64,000 bases of DNA, from positions 62,001 to 126,000 of the forward strand of contig CAWACK010000016.1 in NCBI GenBank assembly GCA_963780545.1, given 5' to 3'. A program made the position numbers and the translations under genes. Origin of the DNA: UBA8941 sp963780545. Lineage in GTDB: Archaea; Thermoproteota; Bathyarchaeia; TCS64. Positions 1-9,048 of this stretch are shown here, in pieces. Below the pieces are notes generated by a model. The model searched no databases. It was not told the origin of the DNA and worked only from the letters and a program-made list of their open reading frames with translations. Within the stretch, counting starts at the first letter, position 1. Every line of letters starts with the position of its first letter.

Positions 1-885
1 ATCCCAGACGGGGTTCGGGGATCCAGCCACTTGGCTGCGCAGGTCGTTATAGACAAAGCGGCCGCTTCCTCTGCTGAGCTTCGCGGTGAGATCAGTGGGT
101 TCGCCGCCTAAGGACGGGATTACCCAAACTGTTATGTGGGTCGGGTAGCCGTGGCTCAGGTCGTTGCCAGAGAAGTATAGTAGATCATCATCAGGGGACC
201 AACCGAGGCTGGCGATGGTGTGCTTCTCGAGTATCCTCCTGCAGTCGCTCATTTTCAGGTCAATTACGTAGAGGGTGGTTTCACGTGGGGCGAGCTCCGT
301 CTCGGCGATTGCGTAGGCAACGCGCTCACTTTTGTTTGAAGGGGCGTAACATGCGACATCTGCTTCACCATCCGTGATCTGCTTAACCATCCCTGAGGCT
401 ATGTCCACAAAATGCAGGTGCTTTCTCCTGTAGTGTGTCCAGCCAACTGCATCGAACCAGAATGGGATGTGCTCCATTGTGCGTTTGTCCTTCGGCTCCT
501 CACCAACATAGCTAAGATAGTAAATTCTTTTGCCGTCGCCACTCCATGCGGGTTGCTCGACACCCCCCGGTGCCCTACAGACTAGGCGGGGCTCCCCACA
601 GAGAGTAGTGACCAAAATCTCTGCCCCATTCTCCCCCTCTTTCAGCCCCCTGTTTGAGACGAAGGCGAGCTGCGATCCATCCGGGCTCCAGGTGGGGCTT
701 CGAGCATTCTCCCAGAACTTCTTAGGCGAACCATCTTTGGAGTCGACGAGGTATAAGGTTGGGATATAGATGTCTCCCTGCACCCTCGTCGCGACATAAG
801 CTAAGCTCTCACCATCGGGTGATAACTGAGGTTGGGAGACCATTACAAACTTATCCAGATCCTCTATCTCTAGCCTTCTCGGCAT
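1..885 (-). CDS. S9-family prolyl oligopeptidase / acylaminoacyl-peptidase, N-terminal part
   Basis: The minus strand is open from an ATG at 885 to the window edge, giving 295 residues of N-terminal sequence; the rest lies outside. The protein starts MPRRLEIEDLDKFVMVSQP and carries TolB/WD40-like beta-propeller blades: repeated SPDG and SWSxDG-type turns (QLSPDGESLAYVA, PTWSPDGSQLAFVSN, PAWSGDGKRIYYLS, LGWSPDDDLLYFSG). In the S9 family such a propeller caps a C-terminal alpha/beta-hydrolase domain that cleaves short peptides or acylated N-terminal residues in the cytosol. The catalytic domain is not visible, so a propeller-only protein cannot be excluded. The start lies 95 bases from the divergent aminotransferase gene, so the two share a short intergenic region. 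Confidence 0.82.
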   Translation of the reverse strand, partial: MPRRLEIEDLDKFVMVSQPQLSPDGESLAYVATRVQGDIYIPTLYLVDSKDGSPKKFWENARSPTWSPDGSQLAFVSNRGLKEGENGAEILVTTLCGEPRLVCRAPGGVEQPAWSGDGKRIYYLSYVGEEPKDKRTMEHIPFWFDAVGWTHYRRKHLHFVDIASGMVKQITDGEADVACYAPSNKSERVAYAIAETELAPRETTLYVIDLKMSDCRRILEKHTIASLGWSPDDDLLYFSGNDLSHGYPTHITVWVIPSLGGEPTDLTAKLSRGSGRFVYNDLRSQVAGSPNPVWD

Positions 886-980
886 GTTAATCACTGAACG
901 TAAACTATCATGGGACCGGATTTAAGATTGGGCAGATGGACCTGCAAAGTTTTTTCTCTATTATGCGCTGACACTGTACC

Positions 981-2156
981 ATGGTTCTCAAGTTAAAGGA
1001 CGAGTTCCCACTACTGAGGGGGAAGATACACTTCGATACCGCGACTACAGGAGTCGTGCCTGCCTCAACTCTCAAGGTGATGGAGGATTACGTCGCCGAT
1101 GTAACCGCAATGTTCCGGGGGGAATGCCCTTGGCAGAGCGGTACCGCGGACTGGGCGAAGCGCCGCCTTAACTCGAAGAAGCTATTCGCCGAGGTCATTG
1201 GTGCCCGGGAGGAGGAGGTCGCCTTTATACCTAATGCCACCGCCGGCATCAACACAGCCCTTAATATGGTTCCAATGAAGAGGGGCAGCAACATCGTCGC
1301 AACGAATCTTAGTTACCCTATGACCGCAACAGTCGTCAATAGGCAGAGGGATAGAGGAGCCAAGCCAAAGTTCATCAAAAACAAGAAGGGCATAGTCACA
1401 TTAGATCAGTTCGAGAAGGCTGTCAATGATAGGACAGCCGCCGTCGTCGTAGACCAGCCAAGCTGGTTCAATGGGTACCTCCATGACCTCGACGGCCTCG
1501 CCGAGGTATGCCACGCCCACGGTGCCAAGCTCGTCGTCGATGGTACACAGTGCGTAGGCAGTCTCGCCTGGGAAGCCGATCACTGGGGAGTCGACTTCGT
1601 AGCCACAAGCACATATAAATGGCTCATGGGCGGCCACTACGGTCAATCCGCTGGGTTCCTCTTCGTCTCGAAGGTTAACATCGACGCCACTCAGCCCATC
1701 TACGTAGGCGAAAAGACTCTCGAGCCCGAGGTAGGGGAGAAGAACACCACCGACGAATTCACACTCTACGATTTCAAGCCCCGTAAGGGTATAGAGCGCA
1801 TAGAGGTTTTCCCCCGACAGGAGATTAGCTATGTAGCCGTCGAGAACTCCATGAAGGTACTGTTAGCCTACGGGAAGAAGGCGGTGGAGAGACAGGTGAA
1901 GGATGTTGACAACACCCTAATCGAGGAGCTTACTAAAAGACACTTCAAACTACAGACACCAAAAGAGGAGGAGAAGAGGATATACATCAACGTCCAAGTT
2001 CCAGATTATAAAACGGTCGCTGAGAAGCTGCTCGCTAGAAACGTGTACATAGCTCCGAGGATCGGTGGATTACGTATGAGCCCACACTTCTACAACACCG
2101 AGGAGGAGGCCGTCGCACTCGTCAAGACCCTCCGCGAGATCACCAAACCCCGGTAA
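981..2156 (+). CDS. class V PLP-dependent aminotransferase (cysteine desulfurase / isopenicillin-N epimerase-like)
   Basis: This 391-residue protein is a fold-type I PLP enzyme. Near the N-terminus it has the substrate-loop signature HFDTATTGVVPAST. Mid-protein LVVDGTQCVGS supplies the PLP-pyridine Asp, and ATSTYKWLMGGHYG carries the Schiff-base lysine at about residue 213. Length is normal for class V (about 380-400). Whether it is a desulfurase, selenocysteine lyase, epimerase or aminotransferase cannot be decided from sequence alone. It is divergent from the S9 peptidase gene and followed by purD after 48 bases, but no shared pathway is obvious. Confidence 0.88.
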   Translation: MVLKLKDEFPLLRGKIHFDTATTGVVPASTLKVMEDYVADVTAMFRGECPWQSGTADWAKRRLNSKKLFAEVIGAREEEVAFIPNATAGINTALNMVPMKRGSNIVATNLSYPMTATVVNRQRDRGAKPKFIKNKKGIVTLDQFEKAVNDRTAAVVVDQPSWFNGYLHDLDGLAEVCHAHGAKLVVDGTQCVGSLAWEADHWGVDFVATSTYKWLMGGHYGQSAGFLFVSKVNIDATQPIYVGEKTLEPEVGEKNTTDEFTLYDFKPRKGIERIEVFPRQEISYVAVENSMKVLLAYGKKAVERQVKDVDNTLIEELTKRHFKLQTPKEEEKRIYINVQVPDYKTVAEKLLARNVYIAPRIGGLRMSPHFYNTEEEAVALVKTLREITKPR

Positions 2157-2204
2157 ACCCTTTTCTTCCCGACCCAGATATCTCTCCTAAGTCGAGGTGT
2201 TTGC

Positions 2205-3443
2205 ATGAAGGTTCTGGTAGTCGGAAACGGTGCCAGGGAACATGCCATCGCCAAGAAACTCCGTGAGGACGGAACCGACATCGTGGCCGCGATGGCGAAA
2301 CGTAACCCCGGCATCGCTTCTATCTCAGAGCGTTTCGAGATCATGGATATCAACAAGCCAGAGGACTACAACCGCTTCAGGGGCGTTGATATCGCATTCA
2401 TCGGCCCTGAAGCCCCCCTCGCAGCTGGGATAGCCGACCACCTCAACTCTATGGGGATCCCAACTGTGGGTCCGGTGAAGAGCCTCGCCCGCCTCGAGTG
2501 GAGCAAAAGCTACACTCGTCTAATCCTCCGGGAGTATGGGATCCCCGGGAACCCCGACTTCAAAATCTGCCGAGACCTCTTCGAGGTCAAGAACTTCCTC
2601 AAAGACCACCCCAGCGTAGCAGTCAAACCAGACGTGCTAACAGGCGGGAAAGGGGTGAAACTTACGGGAGAGCACCTTCACTCGGAAAAAGAGGTGGAGC
2701 AGTACGCAGCGGAGCAGATAGAGAAAGATGGACTCGTCGTTTTAGAGGAGAAGCTAAAGGGGAAGGAGTTCACCCTACAGGCCTTCGTCGATGGAAAGCA
2801 CGTCGAGGTGATGCCCCTCGTCCGCGACTTCAAGCGAGCCTACGACGGTGACAAAGGGCCAAACACCGGGAGCATGGGAAGCTACAGCAGCCCAGATCAC
2901 AGCCTCCCCGACATCCCAGCTACTGTGGTGAAGAAGGGGGTCGAGATTATGAGGTCGACGGTCTTAGCACTCACAGAGTCCGTAGGCGAGTACCGCGGCT
3001 TCCTATACGGCGGATTCATGAACACAGAGAAGGGTGTCTATCTCATCGAGTACAACGCGAGGCTAGGAGACCCCGAGGCCATCAACGTTCTAGCCCTCCT
3101 CGACGACTCCCTCGTCGAGACCGGATTCAAGATTGTTGATGGAAAACTAAGCAAACCATCATTCAGGAACGAGGCGACGGTCTGCGTCTACATCGTACCA
3201 GAGGGATACCCGGAGGCCCCGAAGAAGGACAAACCACTTACGGTCGGCGCCTTGACTTACTCGGAGCCCTACTACGCCTCGGTGTACGAGGACGGTGGCA
3301 TAATAAGGACCACAGGAAGCAGAGCCGTCGCCCTACTCGCGAAGGGGAAAACGGTCTCCGAGGCCCGCGATAAGGTCTACTCAGACGCCTCCGCGGTTAG
3401 AGGAGCACTCTTCTACCGCCGCGACATAGCCGCCGGGGTCTAA
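2205..3443 (+). CDS. purD: phosphoribosylamine--glycine ligase
   Basis: GAR synthetase of de novo purine synthesis: it joins glycine to phosphoribosylamine with ATP. The 412-residue protein opens with the family signature MKVLVVGNGAREHAIAKKL. An ATP-grasp fold follows: the VKPDVLTGGKGVKL lysine/glycine loop near residue 144, FTLQAFVDGKHV, and the metal-binding stretch LIEYNARLGDPEA near 285. The usual family length is about 420. It is the only purine gene visible here. The downstream scpB starts 17 bases after its stop, so co-transcription is likely. Confidence 0.95.
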   Translation: MKVLVVGNGAREHAIAKKLREDGTDIVAAMAKRNPGIASISERFEIMDINKPEDYNRFRGVDIAFIGPEAPLAAGIADHLNSMGIPTVGPVKSLARLEWSKSYTRLILREYGIPGNPDFKICRDLFEVKNFLKDHPSVAVKPDVLTGGKGVKLTGEHLHSEKEVEQYAAEQIEKDGLVVLEEKLKGKEFTLQAFVDGKHVEVMPLVRDFKRAYDGDKGPNTGSMGSYSSPDHSLPDIPATVVKKGVEIMRSTVLALTESVGEYRGFLYGGFMNTEKGVYLIEYNARLGDPEAINVLALLDDSLVETGFKIVDGKLSKPSFRNEATVCVYIVPEGYPEAPKKDKPLTVGALTYSEPYYASVYEDGGIIRTTGSRAVALLAKGKTVSEARDKVYSDASAVRGALFYRRDIAAGV

Positions 3444-3460
3444 CATACAAGTTAATAGGA

Positions 3461-4063
3461 ATGATAGAGCAGGACATTAGATATCAGGTGGGTACTTTGA
3501 GCAACGGAGAAAACAACAAGCTGGCGCGCCTCGAAGCAGTACTTTACGCTTCGGGGAGGCCGCTCAGCTTAGCCACGATCGTCGCCCACCTCAAACTCGA
3601 AAATGAGCAAGAGGCGAAGGCACTCTCCGTTCACTTGGGGGAAATCTACGAACAAGATGGGAGTCCCTTAGAGGTCAAGCACCTCCCCGAGGACAGGGTC
3701 GTTATTCAGCTTAAGACTGATTACACGAAGGAGGCGCGTAAGTTTAGCATACGCCCCCTACTAACCGTGGGCCCCCTCCGAACCCTTAGCTACATAGCAT
3801 ACAACCAGCCCATCGAGCAGAGGGAGGTCGCCATAGCGCGAGGCAGCCAGGCATATCAACACATTAAACAGCTGGTTCAGATGGGACTCATCGAGAAGGA
3901 GAAAGGGAAGGGGAGGACCAAGCTATTGAAGACGACGAACGACTTCGCCGACACACTTGGCTTGAGCCGCGATCGCTCCGCGATGAAGCGACAACTCCGC
4001 AGTCTATTCCACAGACTCGAGGCCGAAGATCTCCAGGGAAAGACGGAGAAGAAGGATCATTAA
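3461..4063 (+). CDS. scpB: segregation and condensation protein B
   Basis: A 200-residue ScpB homologue. ScpB is a kite-type winged-helix protein that binds the ScpA kleisin in the SMC condensin complex and helps chromosome segregation. Two winged-helix units are visible: KLARLEAVLYASGRPLS at about residue 20, and IRPLLTVGPLRTLSYIAYNQ to VQMGLIEKEKGKG at about 92-148, which is the diagnostic second wing. A TTG at 3497 is an alternative start closer to the conserved region. No scpA or smc lies nearby. The 17-base gap after purD suggests one transcript. Confidence 0.85.
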   Translation: MIEQDIRYQVGTLSNGENNKLARLEAVLYASGRPLSLATIVAHLKLENEQEAKALSVHLGEIYEQDGSPLEVKHLPEDRVVIQLKTDYTKEARKFSIRPLLTVGPLRTLSYIAYNQPIEQREVAIARGSQAYQHIKQLVQMGLIEKEKGKGRTKLLKTTNDFADTLGLSRDRSAMKRQLRSLFHRLEAEDLQGKTEKKDH

Positions 4064-4103
4064 TGATTTATTCATATGCGACAGAAATTGTCTAGGTGAA
4101 CTT

Positions 4104-5186
4104 TTGCCCGGGCCCTTCCCCTATGTGAAAGTCTCCGGTACTCCTAAAGAATGCGGTGTGATGTATGGGAAAGCCGCGAAGAAACAGATCCATGCCAACG
4201 TCAACTACTACCTCGGCCTATGGAGCCGAATATGTGGCATGACGAAGAATGAGGCTTTAAAGAAGGCGGCCTCAACGGCGAACCCGATAAAGAAATACGA
4301 CTCCGAAATCTACAAGGAGATCGAAGGGATAGCCAAGGGCTCAGACTCTAAACTGGAGGAGATCTTGGCACTCAACACTAGGTATGAGCTTCTCTTCAGC
4401 CAGGTTCAAGATTCCCCCGGTGGCTGTACTGCCCTAGCCGGTCTCAACAACGCGACAATGACTGGTCACACAATCCTCGCCCAAAATTGGGACTATCGAC
4501 CAGGGATGAAGGAGGGGAGCGTCACCCTCGAGATCCATCAGGAAGGAAAACCAGCCATTTTGCTGAACACGGAAGCGGGGACTGTTGGCCATAAGGGTCT
4601 GAACTCGAACGGCATCGGCGTCGTTCTAAACGCCCTCGTCAGCGACAAAGACTCATTTGAGCCCTATCCCCCAATCCTAGTTCAATGCAGGAAGATCCTC
4701 AACAGCGAGACACTCAACGAGGCGATGATCTCAGTTTTGTCGGCGAAAAGGAGTGTATCAGCGAACGTCATCGTTGCTCAAGCGGGCGGTGTAGCTGTAG
4801 ACTTCGAGATGACTCCATTGGATACCTCCATCATGACGCCTGAGAATGGCTTCATAGTCCACACTAACCACTTGATCGGTCCACGAAGTCTCTCAGTCAG
4901 AGATAAGTTCGTCTCCCAGATACCAAACAGCGTCTACAGGCTCAGCAGGACGAACTCTAATCTCCACCAATGGAATGGTCGCATAAGCATCGAGGGGATA
5001 CAGGAGACTCTCAGAGACCACTTCGGGAAACCCTATAGCGTCTGCACCCATCCCAATCCAGAGGTCAACGAGGACCTCCAAGGTGAGACATTAGCCTCTG
5101 TTATAATGGACTTGGATGAGCGGAGCCTCTACATCACAAAGGGGCCACCGTGCCTGAGTGAGTACGAAAAACTCACTCTAAGTTAA
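4104..5186 (+). CDS. C45-family N-terminal-nucleophile acyltransferase/amidase (AAT-like)
   Basis: A 360-residue member of the acyl-CoA:6-aminopenicillanic acid acyltransferase / peptidase C45 family, Ntn hydrolases that self-cleave so that a cysteine becomes the N-terminal nucleophile. The expected processing site is SPGGCTALAG at about residue 110. It is followed by TILAQNWDYRPG (conserved NWD) and the family stretch KGLNSNGIGVVLNAL. The N-terminal piece VKVSGTPKECGVMYGKA is also typical. A TTG start is used; a TATA-like GATTTATTC lies about 35 bases upstream. The natural substrate is unknown; archaeal members are probably amide or acyl-peptide hydrolases. Confidence 0.85.
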   Translation: MPGPFPYVKVSGTPKECGVMYGKAAKKQIHANVNYYLGLWSRICGMTKNEALKKAASTANPIKKYDSEIYKEIEGIAKGSDSKLEEILALNTRYELLFSQVQDSPGGCTALAGLNNATMTGHTILAQNWDYRPGMKEGSVTLEIHQEGKPAILLNTEAGTVGHKGLNSNGIGVVLNALVSDKDSFEPYPPILVQCRKILNSETLNEAMISVLSAKRSVSANVIVAQAGGVAVDFEMTPLDTSIMTPENGFIVHTNHLIGPRSLSVRDKFVSQIPNSVYRLSRTNSNLHQWNGRISIEGIQETLRDHFGKPYSVCTHPNPEVNEDLQGETLASVIMDLDERSLYITKGPPCLSEYEKLTLS

Positions 5187-5200
5187 GAACGATCAAAATC

Positions 5201-5208
5201 CTTTATAG
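5201..5208 (+). promoter_or_regulatory. TATA box for the small membrane ORF
   Basis: CTTTATAG lies 29-36 bases before the TTG at 5237, the spacing expected for an archaeal leaderless or near-leaderless transcript. It is the main support that the 44-codon ORF downstream is expressed. Confidence 0.45.
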
Positions 5209-5236
5209 CAGCTTTTGCGTGGGGACTTCGATTGCA

Positions 5237-5371
5237 TTGAGCGAACAAGCAACAAATCCTATCTATCTGATAGCAGCGATTGTTGTGCTATTACCCGGCG
5301 CTTACTTCGCTTGGATGGTGATTAAAGGTCTCTTACTCACCCTCAGACAGAGCAAGGACGATGACCTCTGA
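5237..5371 (+). CDS. small single-pass membrane protein, 44 residues
   Basis: A short ORF with a TTG start and TGA stop, missed by length cut-offs. The product begins MSEQATNPIYL, has one strongly hydrophobic segment (about residues 9-34, with LIAAIVVLLPGAYFAWMVI), and ends in the charged tail RQSKDDDL. This pattern suggests an inner-membrane single-pass protein with a cytosolic acidic tail. A TATA-like box sits about 30 bases upstream. I do not recognise a family. It could be a small accessory subunit of a membrane complex; nothing nearby names a partner. Confidence 0.5.
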   Translation: MSEQATNPIYLIAAIVVLLPGAYFAWMVIKGLLLTLRQSKDDDL

Positions 5372-5490
5372 TAATGTACGAATACGCTAGTTTCTCACGT
5401 GATCTACGCCCAGACCCAAGAACATCGAGTAGTGGGGGACTGACCCTTGGAGGCTAATAGAGTTCCACATCCAAATACGGGGTAGTTAGG

Positions 5491-6180
5491 ATGATCGACA
5501 CTATACTATTCGACAACTGGAACACCTTGGTAAAGGCGCCAGGTCTGATGAGAAGCGGTTCATCGGTAGAGATTTTTCAGCAAAGCTTCCAGTGCAGGGG
5601 ACTTAAATACGACTGCGACGGCTTCGTTGAAGCCTACAGAGTTGTTGCTAGGCAACAGATAGCCGAAGCTGAGGCAAACGACTGGACTGAGATCGACTAT
5701 CTTGGGCGACTTATACTGGTTTTAGGGCAGCTCGGGGTCCAGGAGCCGTCGAGGAGTCAAATGGCTGTTAGGGCTTGGGACGACTACCTAGCCGAGTGGC
5801 CCAGGCAGACAAGCTTCTACCCAGAGACCCCCGCGGTCCTAGAGCGGCTACGGGGCGAGTATAAACTGGGTGTTGTCACAAACTTTATGGACGGCCCAAC
5901 CGCCCGAAAGGTCTTCCACAAACTCGGCTATGAAGCCATTTTTGATTCTCTCGTCGTCTCATCCGAGGTCGGATACATGAAACCCTCCAGCATCATTTTC
6001 GATAGGGCGCTCAAGGAGTTGAACTCCAAGCCTGGAAACTGCGTAATGGTTGGTGACAGCTATCCGGCCGACGTGGTCGGAGCCCACAGATCGGGGATGA
6101 AGGGGGTACTCATCGATCTGGGGGGTGTCCCAGAGGAACAGCGAAGTTGCTCGGACGCCGTCATCGAGAGGCATCAGTGA
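5491..6180 (+). CDS. HAD-superfamily hydrolase (haloacid dehalogenase-like subfamily)
   Basis: This 229-residue protein shows the HAD motifs in order: motif I FDNWNTL (nucleophile Asp8), motif II VVTNFMD, the motif III lysine in GYMKPS, and motif IV MVGDSYPADVVGA. The second Asp of the usual DxD is replaced by Trp, as seen in dehalogenase-like subfamilies, so a classic phosphatase mechanism is less certain. The cap between motifs I and II is helical (C1 type). Substrate unknown. The threonine-synthase-like gene follows on the same strand. Confidence 0.85.
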   Translation: MIDTILFDNWNTLVKAPGLMRSGSSVEIFQQSFQCRGLKYDCDGFVEAYRVVARQQIAEAEANDWTEIDYLGRLILVLGQLGVQEPSRSQMAVRAWDDYLAEWPRQTSFYPETPAVLERLRGEYKLGVVTNFMDGPTARKVFHKLGYEAIFDSLVVSSEVGYMKPSSIIFDRALKELNSKPGNCVMVGDSYPADVVGAHRSGMKGVLIDLGGVPEEQRSCSDAVIERHQ

Positions 6181-6217
6181 ATTCCCCGATGTCCTCAGGA
6201 GACTATGAAGAGTCAAT

Positions 6218-6225
6218 CTTTTTAG
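6218..6225 (+). promoter_or_regulatory. TATA box, threonine-synthase-like gene
   Basis: CTTTTTAG centred about 33 bases before the ATG at 6255. It favours that ATG over upstream in-frame starts (6147, 6189) that would overlap or crowd the HAD gene. Confidence 0.35.
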
Positions 6226-6254
6226 CTCAACCTCCTCAAAGACAGGCGATACCG

Positions 6255-7262
6255 ATGACGACTGAAGGAATATGGCGGTTCGCACACAGATTACCCCGAA
6301 TAAAAGAGGAATACAGACAAACCCTAGGCGAGGGCGGTACACCTCTAATTAGACTCAGCGGGATGAAAATCTGGGCCAAGGTCGAGGCAATGAACCCGAC
6401 ATCTAGCTTCAAGGATAGAGGCGTCGCCTACCTAATCAGCAAAATAGCTGAGGAGGGCGCTAATCGAGTCGTCATCGACTCCAGCGGAAACGCGGCAGTC
6501 AGTACATCCGCCTACTGCGCACGGGCAGGAATCAAGCTCATCGCCGTGATGCCCGGATATAGCCACGCTGAGAAGAAGACGCAGGTCCTCTGGCACGGCG
6601 CAGAAATAATTGAGGTCGCCAACAGGGACACGGCCCGCATCTACGCGCGAAGGATCTCGAAGGAGCTAGGTATCAGGTACATAGGTGTAGCTCTTGAACC
6701 CGCCGCCGTCCCAGGGTTCAAGACCACCGCCTACGAGCTTAAGGAGGAGCTGACTGCGGAAGCAGTCTTCATCCCCACTGGAAGCGGCACAAACCTCGTC
6801 GCCATCGGTCAGGGCTATAGAGAACTTGAGAAGGCCGGAGAAATGGATCAGGTCCCAGAGATGCACTGTGTCCAGTCAGCAGCCTGCGCTCCCATATCCA
6901 GCGAATTCACCGACTACAAACCCATAACAAGCACCCTGGCAGAGGGCGTCATCGTACCAATCTCAGAGAGGAAGGACGACGCGGTGAAGACTGTTAAAGC
7001 CACGGGGGGGAATGGGTGGGTCGTAGACGACGAGGATATCTATAGGGCCCTAAACATCTTAGCGACCAACGGCATCTACGCGTCCCCCACAGGAGCTGTG
7101 GGCATCGCCGGCGCCATCAAGGCGAAGCATAGAGGCGACGTCGTCTGCATAGTCACAGACAGCGGCCTCAAGTCGAACCTGATGCTCGACGGATTCAAGG
7201 ATAGGATGACCAGAATCACAAACGACGCTGAGCTGGAAAGATTCATTGCGAGGCCAGGTTAG
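6255..7262 (+). CDS. threonine synthase-like PLP enzyme (fold type II)
   Basis: A 335-residue fold-type II PLP enzyme from the chosen ATG. Near the N-terminus LGEGGTPLIRL is the threonine-synthase signature. The PLP lysine is in NPTSSFKDRGVAYL, SSGNAAVSTSAYCAR is the phosphate/substrate loop, and IPTGSGTNLVAIGQGY binds the cofactor phosphate. Threonine synthase converts O-phosphohomoserine to threonine. Related dehydratases and cysteate synthases share these motifs, so exact activity is not certain. The frame is open to 6147. Its 3' end overlaps the convergent HAD gene by 4 bases. Confidence 0.82.
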   Translation: MTTEGIWRFAHRLPRIKEEYRQTLGEGGTPLIRLSGMKIWAKVEAMNPTSSFKDRGVAYLISKIAEEGANRVVIDSSGNAAVSTSAYCARAGIKLIAVMPGYSHAEKKTQVLWHGAEIIEVANRDTARIYARRISKELGIRYIGVALEPAAVPGFKTTAYELKEELTAEAVFIPTGSGTNLVAIGQGYRELEKAGEMDQVPEMHCVQSAACAPISSEFTDYKPITSTLAEGVIVPISERKDDAVKTVKATGGNGWVVDDEDIYRALNILATNGIYASPTGAVGIAGAIKAKHRGDVVCIVTDSGLKSNLMLDGFKDRMTRITNDAELERFIARPG

Positions 7263-7930
7263 AAGCTCTCCGCCACCTCGACGAGGTCAATGAGGTCGTC
7301 AACCATTCTATTGCACCCCGCCTCAGCGAGCCTCTTCCCCCACTCCTCGTCACGCTTATACCCAATGAACTTGACCCTCGCCGCCTCGGCGGTCTCAAGA
7401 TCGGTTGAGGTGTCCCCGACGAAGATGACTTCGGAGGGATCCGACTTTAAGTGAATTATTACATCGAGGAGGTGACGTGGATCCGGCTTCGGATAAGGGG
7501 TGTCATCCCTTGCGAGGCATTTATCAACATATCCATTTAGGCCAGTGAGCCTCATGCTCTCGATGGCGTACTCTCTGCATCCCCTCGTAGCTACCCCGAT
7601 GGCGAGGCCACGCTGCCTCAGAGCTAAAAGCGTCTCCCCCGCATTCCTCATGGGTTTCGAGAGGTGAGCGCCTTCAAGCTCGACCCTGTTCATGATCTTC
7701 ACCATATCGGCGGTTATCACTGGGCGCCTTTCTGGGTCGACACCCATCTCAGCGAGGACCCTATCCCCTCCCCTGATTATCTGATAGATCTTACGCCTGT
7801 CGCTGAGGTGCTCATCAGCCACTCCCGCGGTGGAGAGAACCTCCCTGATCATCCCCGCCATCCTCTCGTAGTCAATCTTCGAGTCGATGAGGGTACCGTC
7901 GAGGTCGAAGACCATAGCCTTGAGCCGCAT
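7259..7930 (-). CDS. HAD-superfamily phosphatase (phosphoglycolate phosphatase-like)
   Basis: A 223-residue HAD hydrolase with a complete motif set: motif I VFDLDGTLIDS (both aspartates present), motif II VATRGCREYA, the motif III lysine in PYPKPDPRHL, and motif IV VIFVGDTSTDLETA. A helical C1 cap lies between motifs I and II. The layout matches phosphoglycolate phosphatase/Gph-like enzymes that remove phosphate from small metabolites in the cytosol; the actual substrate is not determined. It is convergent with the threonine-synthase-like gene and divergent from galM, 79 bases away. Confidence 0.88.
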   Translation of the reverse strand: MRLKAMVFDLDGTLIDSKIDYERMAGMIREVLSTAGVADEHLSDRRKIYQIIRGGDRVLAEMGVDPERRPVITADMVKIMNRVELEGAHLSKPMRNAGETLLALRQRGLAIGVATRGCREYAIESMRLTGLNGYVDKCLARDDTPYPKPDPRHLLDVIIHLKSDPSEVIFVGDTSTDLETAEAARVKFIGYKRDEEWGKRLAEAGCNRMVDDLIDLVEVAESF

Positions 7931-8009
7931 GCAGAGGACTGTGGATCAAAGGTTTATCAACCATCCGGCGACCCCAACAAATTAATGCCAAATACGACGA
8001 TCCAAGCCC

Positions 8010-9044
8010 ATGGCGATTGAGAGGCGTCCCTTTGGGAAGCTGCCCGACGGGCGCGACGTCGATCTCTTCACACTCTCCACAGGTGAGGTTGAGGTCCAGG
8101 CGACCAACTATGGAGGAATCATCACATCGATCAAAGTACCTGACGCGAGGGGGGAGATCGGCGACATCGTCCACGGCTTCGAGACGCTAGAGATGTACCT
8201 CCGAGGATGCCCATACTTCGGCTCTCTAATTGGGCGCTACGCCAATAGGATACGGGGAGCGCGCTTCATCCTCGACGGCGTCGAATATAGACTAGCCAAG
8301 AACGACGGAGAGAACAGCCTCCACGGGGGCTTCAAGGGATTCGACAAGGTCCTGTGGGACGCCGAGATCCACGGTGGCGCTCTCCGACTCAGATACCTCA
8401 GCCGAGATGGGGAGGAGGGGTTCCCAGGGAGCTTGGAGTCCACCGTCACATACAAATTAGGTGAGGGAGGAGCATTCTCCATCGACTACGAGGCGACGAC
8501 TGACAAACCCACGGTGGTTAACCTCACCAACCACACATACTTCAACCTCTCCTGCGGCGGCGATGTCCTCGGTCACGAACTTACACTCGATGCGGACTAC
8601 TTCACACCTGCGGATAAAGACCTGATATCCACCGGTGAGGTGAGAAGCGTCGCGGGGACCCCCATGGACTTTAGGAATCCCACTAAGATAGGGGCCCGCA
8701 TCGATTCCCGCGACGAGCAACTCATCAACGGCCACGGTTACGACTGCAGCTGGGTAGTCAACGGCGAGGCGGGGAAGCTGAGAAGAGCGGCTATGGTCCG
8801 AGACCCAGAGAGTGGACGCGTAATGGTCGTCTCAACCACACAGCCGGGGATCCAGTTCTACACGGGTAACTTCCTCGACGGTAGCCTCCGAGGAAAGGGG
8901 CGCATCTACGCCCGACGGAGCGGCCTCTGCTTGGAGACTCAGCACTACCCAGATGCCCCCAACCAACCCGAGTTCCCATCTACTGTCCTCCGCCCAGGCG
9001 AGAAGTACCACGAGAAGACCCTCTTCAGGTTCCACGCGGGGTAG
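8010..9044 (+). CDS. galM: aldose 1-epimerase (mutarotase)
   Basis: A 344-residue GalM family enzyme that interconverts alpha and beta anomers of galactose and related hexoses. Visible signatures are LIGRYANRIRGARF, NSLHGGFKGFDKVLW (conserved NxLHGG), VVNLTNHTYFNLS carrying the catalytic His, and LCLETQHYPDAPNQPEFPS with the catalytic Glu near the C-terminus. The normal length is about 340. The start of galactokinase lies 4 bases past its stop, so the two form an operon feeding galactose into phosphorylation. Confidence 0.95.
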   Translation: MAIERRPFGKLPDGRDVDLFTLSTGEVEVQATNYGGIITSIKVPDARGEIGDIVHGFETLEMYLRGCPYFGSLIGRYANRIRGARFILDGVEYRLAKNDGENSLHGGFKGFDKVLWDAEIHGGALRLRYLSRDGEEGFPGSLESTVTYKLGEGGAFSIDYEATTDKPTVVNLTNHTYFNLSCGGDVLGHELTLDADYFTPADKDLISTGEVRSVAGTPMDFRNPTKIGARIDSRDEQLINGHGYDCSWVVNGEAGKLRRAAMVRDPESGRVMVVSTTQPGIQFYTGNFLDGSLRGKGRIYARRSGLCLETQHYPDAPNQPEFPSTVLRPGEKYHEKTLFRFHAG

Positions 9045-9048
9045 ATGA

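Noticed and set aside
6147..6254. Upstream start of the threonine-synthase-like gene overlapping the HAD gene
   Set aside because: The added N-terminus has no family match and the TATA-like box at 6218-6225 fits the ATG at 6255.
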